From Actinobacteria bacterium IMCC19121 (lineage in GTDB: Bacteria; Actinomycetota; Actinomycetes; Nanopelagicales; Nanopelagicaceae), in contig CP015605.1 of NCBI GenBank assembly GCA_002284895.1, positions 434,001-498,000 on the forward strand: DNA of 64,000 bases, in the 5' to 3' direction. The notes beneath the pieces are model-generated. The model was given only the letters and a program-made list of their open reading frames with translations. It ran no database searches and was not told the origin of the DNA. The translations under genes and the position numbers were made by a program. Shown piece by piece: positions 59,465-64,000 of the stretch (position 1 is the first letter of the stretch; every line of letters begins with the position of its first letter).

Positions 59465-60457
59465 ATGGCCGGCAATTCATCACGCAAAGGCGCAATTCGC
59501 CAATCAAAAAAGGGTCCATCTGCAGGTACTGGTGGAAAGAATAAGAAGCGTTTAACCGGCAAAGGCCCAACTCCTAAAGCTGAAGATCGTCCTTATCACG
59601 CAGCTGCAAAGCGCAAGAAAGCTGCAGAGAAAAAGGCAACTCGTTCTCCTTCTACGCGTTCAACTTCTCCACGCGCAACAACGATGACTCGTTCTGCACC
59701 TTCACGTGCACCACGCGGTGATCGTCCAAGAGGTGAAATCGTTGCAGGTCGTAACGCAGTACTAGAGGCGTTGCGTGAAGCAGTTCCTGCCACAGAACTA
59801 TTAGTTGCTCGCAGCATTGATGTTGATGATCGTGTTGCAGAATCATTAAAGCTGGCACTTCACTTAGGTCTTCCAATTCGCGAAGCACATCGCGCTGAAG
59901 TTGAAGGAATCTCACCTAACAGCCAGGGAATAGTTTTAGCTATTAAGCCTTACCAATACTCATCATTTGAAGAAATCATGTCTCGTGCTAAAAATCCAGC
60001 ACTCGTTGTTGCACTTGATGGCGTTACAGATCCACGTAACTTAGGTGCCATAGTTCGAAGCGCTGCAGCTTTTGGCGCAGCAGGAGTGCTTATGACTGAG
60101 CGCCGCGCAGCTGCAATGACTGCATCTGCATGGAAGGCTTCAGCTGGAGCCGCTGCCCGTATGCCAATTGCACAGGTAACTAACCTTGCTCGCACTATTG
60201 ATGCAGCTAAGAAGTTGGGCCTCTTTGTTGTTGGATTAGATGGAGAATCAGAAGACACCATTGCTTCAATGAAGATTGCTGCAGAGCCAATCATGATTGT
60301 TGTTGGCAGTGAAGGAAAAGGCCTTGCTCGTTTAACTCGTGAAAAGTGCGATCTAGTTATTTCTATTCCAATCAGTGCTTCAACTGAATCTTTGAACGCT
60401 TCAGTTGCAACATCAATTGCGCTCTTCCACATAGATCAGGCACGCCGTAAGGGGTAA
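59465..60457 (+). CDS. rlmB: 23S rRNA (guanosine-2'-O-)-methyltransferase RlmB / TrmH-family
   Basis: 330 residues from ATG 59465. A Lys/Arg/Ser-rich disordered N-terminal extension (~85 residues) is followed by the substrate-binding domain (G-R-N-A-V-L-E-A-L) and the SPOUT domain with D-P-R-N-L-G-A-I-V-R-S-A, G-S-E-G-K-G-L and the knot motif I-P-I-S-A-S-T-E-S-L-N-A-S-V-A. Methylates 23S rRNA G2251-equivalent. It follows cysS by 2 nt. Confidence 0.92.
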   Translation: MAGNSSRKGAIRQSKKGPSAGTGGKNKKRLTGKGPTPKAEDRPYHAAAKRKKAAEKKATRSPSTRSTSPRATTMTRSAPSRAPRGDRPRGEIVAGRNAVLEALREAVPATELLVARSIDVDDRVAESLKLALHLGLPIREAHRAEVEGISPNSQGIVLAIKPYQYSSFEEIMSRAKNPALVVALDGVTDPRNLGAIVRSAAAFGAAGVLMTERRAAAMTASAWKASAGAAARMPIAQVTNLARTIDAAKKLGLFVVGLDGESEDTIASMKIAAEPIMIVVGSEGKGLARLTREKCDLVISIPISASTESLNASVATSIALFHIDQARRKG

Positions 60458-60461
60458 GTAC

Positions 60462-61247
60462 GTGATTTACACTCGTTTTATAGCACTCGGTGACTCCTAT
60501 ACCGAGGGCATGTCTGATGAGAAATTGCATGGCAACTACCGTGGTTGGGCAGATCGCGTTGCAGATGGCATGGCCAAAGCGCATCCAGATTTTAAATATG
60601 CCAACTTAGCTATTCGCGGCAAACTTGTTAGACAAGTTCTAGATGAGCAGATTGAAGCAGCGCTAGCCCAAGTAACTGGTCCCGAGACACTTATTTCTTT
60701 TCATGCTGGTGCAAATGATGTTATTAGACCTGGATATAAGGCCGAGATTGTTTTAAAACAATACGCCGATGCTGTTAGACGCCTTGCAGCATCAGGTGCA
60801 ACGATTTTGCTCTTCACAGTTTTAGAGCGCACAGGAAACACTGGACGTTCTGCAAAAATGTGGGAAGAGCGCTTTGGTGGGTTTAATCGAAATGTTCGCG
60901 CCGTTGCACAAGAAGTTGGCGCAATCATCGCTGATGCAAATGAAGAACCAGCATTTAGCGATAAAAGATTTTTGGCCTTTGATCGTTTGCACTTAAATGC
61001 AATGGGACATGAGCGTGTTGCAGATGCAGTACTTGAACTTCTAGAACTCCCATTTGATGCTGGCTGGCGTGAACCTCTGCCACCGGCAAAACCTGAACCT
61101 AAGATATTTAAAGTAGTAGTCAGTATTTTGTGGTTTATTACTTTTGCTCTGCCATGGATGTGGCGACGTGCACGCGGAAAATCATCAGGAGATGGTCGAA
61201 GCTGCAAATATCCAATTGCTATTGGTTGGCCATTGAATTTAGATTGA
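60462..61247 (+). CDS. SGNH/GDSL-type hydrolase
   Basis: 261 residues, GTG start just after rlmB. Blocks of the SGNH family are visible: G-D-S-Y-T-E-G (nucleophile Ser), a Gly in block II, G-A-N-D-V, and D-R-L-H-L-N-A-M-G-H for catalytic Asp/His. A hydrophobic segment near residues 215-230 and a basic end may anchor it to the membrane. Probable esterase or lipase, substrate unknown. The 3' end overlaps the convergent beta-galactosidase by 9 bp. Confidence 0.85.
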   Translation: MIYTRFIALGDSYTEGMSDEKLHGNYRGWADRVADGMAKAHPDFKYANLAIRGKLVRQVLDEQIEAALAQVTGPETLISFHAGANDVIRPGYKAEIVLKQYADAVRRLAASGATILLFTVLERTGNTGRSAKMWEERFGGFNRNVRAVAQEVGAIIADANEEPAFSDKRFLAFDRLHLNAMGHERVADAVLELLELPFDAGWREPLPPAKPEPKIFKVVVSILWFITFALPWMWRRARGKSSGDGRSCKYPIAIGWPLNLD

Positions 61248-64000
61248 AGTAAGCGTCCATTCCCAGGTGTGTAAGCCTGGTTTGATTTTGTATTTAGGCA
61301 AAGTATCTGGACCACATGATGACGTACCAACTCCGCGATGTGCTCCATCGATATGAACAACAACATTGCCACATGCTTTTACTTCAACATCATGGGTGGC
61401 ATCAGCTAAATCCATTGCTCTATTAGGGGTTACAGAGACTTGTAATGGCTTACCCAATTGGACTCGAACTCCATGCCCAGTTGCATCTGTTACTTCAAAC
61501 CAGCGCACAGCGTTATGTCCACCATTTTCTTGTGGCCTGACATATGGAATGTATTGTTTTGCAACACTAGAAACAAAGCGATGAATACGAGCAATCTTTC
61601 GATCTGGGTATGACTCATGGGGACCAGAACCAAACCAGGTCACATCAGTGAGCGCGCCATCTAATTCGAAGTTAATACCAACACGTGCAACATCCGTTAG
61701 GACTTTTGGCAAAGTCACAGACTCTTTGACTCTAAAGCCATCGGCCACAGGAGTAATAACTTGAACATGCTTAATGCTAATTCCAGTACTTGTCTGCCAA
61801 GTGTTTGTGATTTTAGTGCTGGTGCGATTTTGTGAAACAACACAGTCGGTGCGATCCATATCGCGCAAACCCCAGCGGTTCCATTTAGTGGCCATGTGTC
61901 CGATGCGATCGTTATCAGTTGGTGCGCGCCAAAGAGTTAGTGCCGGCGCAACAACACCACGCGGCAGAACAATCTGACCGTAGTCATCTAGAACATTTGT
62001 GTATTCATCAGAGGCTTTTGCACTCTTAATTGTTAGAGCTCGTGAAGGCAGAGCCATCTGATTCCAGCCAACTTCAGTAAATGCTGGTGCCCATGGCGTG
62101 CTATCGATATTGATGATGGTGAAAGTAATGAAGCGCTCACCTGGGCCATCGGCCTTCGCTAGATGCTTTGATGAAACTTTAAATGCAACAGTTTTACGTG
62201 GTGCAACCTTAGGTAGCTTTACTTTGCCGCTATCGATGATGAGGCCATCACGAGTAATGGTCCAGCTCACTTCATACTCACTTAAGTCTTTAAAGAAGTG
62301 CTTATTAAAGATTTTAAAAGAACCAGTTGATGCCCTTACTGCGCTGATGTTGGCAGGGGCGGCAATAGCTTTAAATTCAGCCATTGCAGGCTTAGCTGTG
62401 CGATCTGGGAAAACCATTCCATCGCAGCAGAAGTTGCCATCATGCTTCTTCTCACCGTAGTCGCCGCCATAAGCGTTGCGCTTTGAACCATCTGGCATTG
62501 TTTGTACTGGACCGTGATCCCAGAACTCCCAGATAAATCCACCTTGTAGACCTCTTGTTGTTTCAATAACTTCCCAGTACTCAGCCAATGTTCCATTGCT
62601 ATTGCCCATAGCGTGGGAGTACTCGCACATAATTAATGGACGATCTGCTTTTGCAGAGGTTGCATACTCTTTAATTGCAGTAATTGCTGGATACATCGGA
62701 CAAATAACATCAGTGAGTGAATGGGAACCCATCCAATTACCGCGGATGCCACCTTCATAGTGAAGTGGGCGTGATGGATCAAAGCTTCGAGCAAATGCTG
62801 CTGCTGCTTCATGGTTAGTTCCAGCACCTGATTCATTTCCAAGTGACCACATGATTGCTGCAGGGTGGTGAATGTCGCGCTGAATCATTCTGCCAACGCG
62901 ATCAACAAATGCAGTTAAGTACTTTGCATCATCACAGATAGATGCAATGAATGCGTGGGATTCAATATTTGCTTCACCTATGACATAGAAACCAAGCTCA
63001 TCACAGAGATCTAGGAAAGCTGCATCGTTGGGGTAGTGGGATGTGCGAACAGCGTTGAAGTTCCAGCGCTTGAGTTCAAGTAAATCTTCGCGCATATCTT
63101 CACGTGTAAGTGCGCGGCCTGTGTAACGGTTGAAATCGTGGCGGTTAACGCCATAGAACATTACTGGTTGACCATTAACTAAGAAGTCCTGGCCCTTAAC
63201 TTCAACTGATCTAAAGCCAATCTTTTGTTGTGAGACTTCAACGATGTTGCCATCAGGATCGATGAGTTCAACGTGGAGGGTGTAGAGATGAGGGGATTCT
63301 GCTGACCAGGCTTTAACTTTAGGAATGCGGGTATTTAGATGGATTTTGCCCGCTGGCCATGGCTCATTTTCTAAAATAGCTTTCTTGGCATCTTCTGGCA
63401 TATTGCCATTCCAAAACTTTCCATGGAAATACTCATCACTTCTAGCCTTTAATGATTCAGGGCGCTCAGTCCACTTTGGGGATTGGAAAACCTTTAGCGT
63501 TGATTCAAGATTTGCTGCTTTAACTTTTGGAAGCTCTTCGATGGATGCACGCAAGGTGTAGTTGTGCGTTGAGATGTTATCGATTGAGGCGATGTGCGCA
63601 CGGATATCAAGAGTTCCTGTGGTGCAATCTTTTTCAAGCCCGGCCGTTGTGTAGAAACGCTCAATGAAAACCTTATTAGTTGCAAAGAGTTTTACAGAAC
63701 GAGTAATTCCACCATGCCACCATTGGTCTTGGTCCTCAATGAAAGTTGCATCAGACCATTTTGTAACATCAATGCGCACAACATTCTTGCCACGCTTAAC
63801 AAAGCTTGTAACATCAAATTCTGCAGCAAGGCGGGAATCTTTTGTAAGACCCACTTCTACTCCGTTGATGAATACAACTGCTACGGATTCATAACCACCA
63901 AGGTGCAAAACAATGCGCTTGCCCATCCAGCCATCAGGTAGATCGAAATCTCTTTCATAGACACCATGTGGGTTTTGTTCTGGAACAAATGGTGGTTGTT
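61239..64000 (-). CDS. lacZ: LacZ-type beta-galactosidase (GH2), 5' end outside window
   Basis: The frame runs out of the right edge, and N-P-H-G-V-Y-E-R-D-F lies upstream of the first internal ATG, so at least 919 residues are visible and the start is missing. The GH2 sandwich domain is followed by the TIM barrel with N-R-H-D-F-N-R-Y-T-G-R, acid/base Glu in S-L-G-N-E-S-G (codon 62832-62834), nucleophile Glu in M-C-E-Y-S-H-A-M-G-N (codon 62622-62624), and the C-terminal lectin-like domain with L-W-R-A-P-T-D-N-D. No signal peptide can be judged. It hydrolyses beta-galactosides, probably from algal or plant saccharides. Confidence 0.93.
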   Translation of the reverse strand, partial: QPPFVPEQNPHGVYERDFDLPDGWMGKRIVLHLGGYESVAVVFINGVEVGLTKDSRLAAEFDVTSFVKRGKNVVRIDVTKWSDATFIEDQDQWWHGGITRSVKLFATNKVFIERFYTTAGLEKDCTTGTLDIRAHIASIDNISTHNYTLRASIEELPKVKAANLESTLKVFQSPKWTERPESLKARSDEYFHGKFWNGNMPEDAKKAILENEPWPAGKIHLNTRIPKVKAWSAESPHLYTLHVELIDPDGNIVEVSQQKIGFRSVEVKGQDFLVNGQPVMFYGVNRHDFNRYTGRALTREDMREDLLELKRWNFNAVRTSHYPNDAAFLDLCDELGFYVIGEANIESHAFIASICDDAKYLTAFVDRVGRMIQRDIHHPAAIMWSLGNESGAGTNHEAAAAFARSFDPSRPLHYEGGIRGNWMGSHSLTDVICPMYPAITAIKEYATSAKADRPLIMCEYSHAMGNSNGTLAEYWEVIETTRGLQGGFIWEFWDHGPVQTMPDGSKRNAYGGDYGEKKHDGNFCCDGMVFPDRTAKPAMAEFKAIAAPANISAVRASTGSFKIFNKHFFKDLSEYEVSWTITRDGLIIDSGKVKLPKVAPRKTVAFKVSSKHLAKADGPGERFITFTIINIDSTPWAPAFTEVGWNQMALPSRALTIKSAKASDEYTNVLDDYGQIVLPRGVVAPALTLWRAPTDNDRIGHMATKWNRWGLRDMDRTDCVVSQNRTSTKITNTWQTSTGISIKHVQVITPVADGFRVKESVTLPKVLTDVARVGINFELDGALTDVTWFGSGPHESYPDRKIARIHRFVSSVAKQYIPYVRPQENGGHNAVRWFEVTDATGHGVRVQLGKPLQVSVTPNRAMDLADATHDVEVKACGNVVVHIDGAHRGVGTSSCGPDTLPKYKIKPGLHTWEWTLTSI

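Overview
The window looks like a chromosome segment from a streamlined, low-GC actinobacterium, most plausibly a freshwater Nanopelagicales (acI, Planktophila/Nanopelagicus-like) genome. This placement is inferred from gene content and order. The right half carries actinobacterial markers: mycothiol genes (MshA, MshD), GlnR, CarD next to an LpqE-like lipoprotein, and the carD-ispD-ispF-cysS-rlmB order known from Mycobacterium and Streptomyces. Base composition is well below typical actinobacterial GC, intergenic gaps are short, and many genes have a TANNNT-like -10 hexamer 6-7 nt before the start codon, as expected for leaderless mRNAs.

Layout. 1-0.9 kb: the 3' end of a secreted Ig-like/coiled-coil surface protein with a strong terminator. 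1-6.8 kb: three large polytopic membrane proteins (an O-antigen ligase-like protein and two GT-C-like proteins), probably for surface glycans. 6.9-10.4 kb: a flavin-based electron transfer set (ferric-reductase-like flavocytochrome, FMN-binding protein, ApbE flavin transferase) interrupted by a small toxin/RHH-antitoxin-like pair. 10.4-16.3 kb: a secreted metzincin protease, a WecA-like initiating glycosyltransferase and another GT-C-like protein. 16.4-20.8 kb: sugar and amino metabolism (aldo/keto reductase, UPF0303 protein, PfkB kinase, aldose epimerase, class III aminotransferase). 21-23 kb: an OafA-type acyltransferase with SGNH domain.

23.3-45.8 kb: an accessory island of secreted proteins that share a C-terminal two-cysteine module (TI[TS]C-x-[KR]-G ... 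PxCPxG[YF], with exactly 15 residues between the cysteines). Eight intact genes carry it, one with two tandem copies. A decayed ninth copy lies beside a tRNA-Lys gene. In the middle is an ECF sigma factor overlapping a membrane protein that looks like its anti-sigma factor, which in turn overlaps (ATGA) one of the secreted proteins. The island ends with a 2256-residue protein with a Gly-rich domain, three IPT/TIG repeats, seven tandem 231-bp InlB-type repeats, a coiled coil and the doubled C-terminal module. This island is the best candidate for an undescribed system: a family of envelope proteins with a common C-terminal tag under dedicated sigma/anti-sigma control.

45.8-61.2 kb: compact housekeeping and redox genes (cysteine-desulfurase-like enzyme, single-domain MshD, GlnR, thioredoxin, a 25-residue leader-type peptide, DUF4395, Fur, YgfZ, nitrobindin, asparaginase, MshA, YbjN, GpmA, LpqE-like, CarD, an IspDF fusion, CysS, RlmB, SGNH hydrolase). 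61.2-64 kb: a LacZ-type beta-galactosidase that runs off the right edge. No rRNA, CRISPR array, IS element or integrase was seen.
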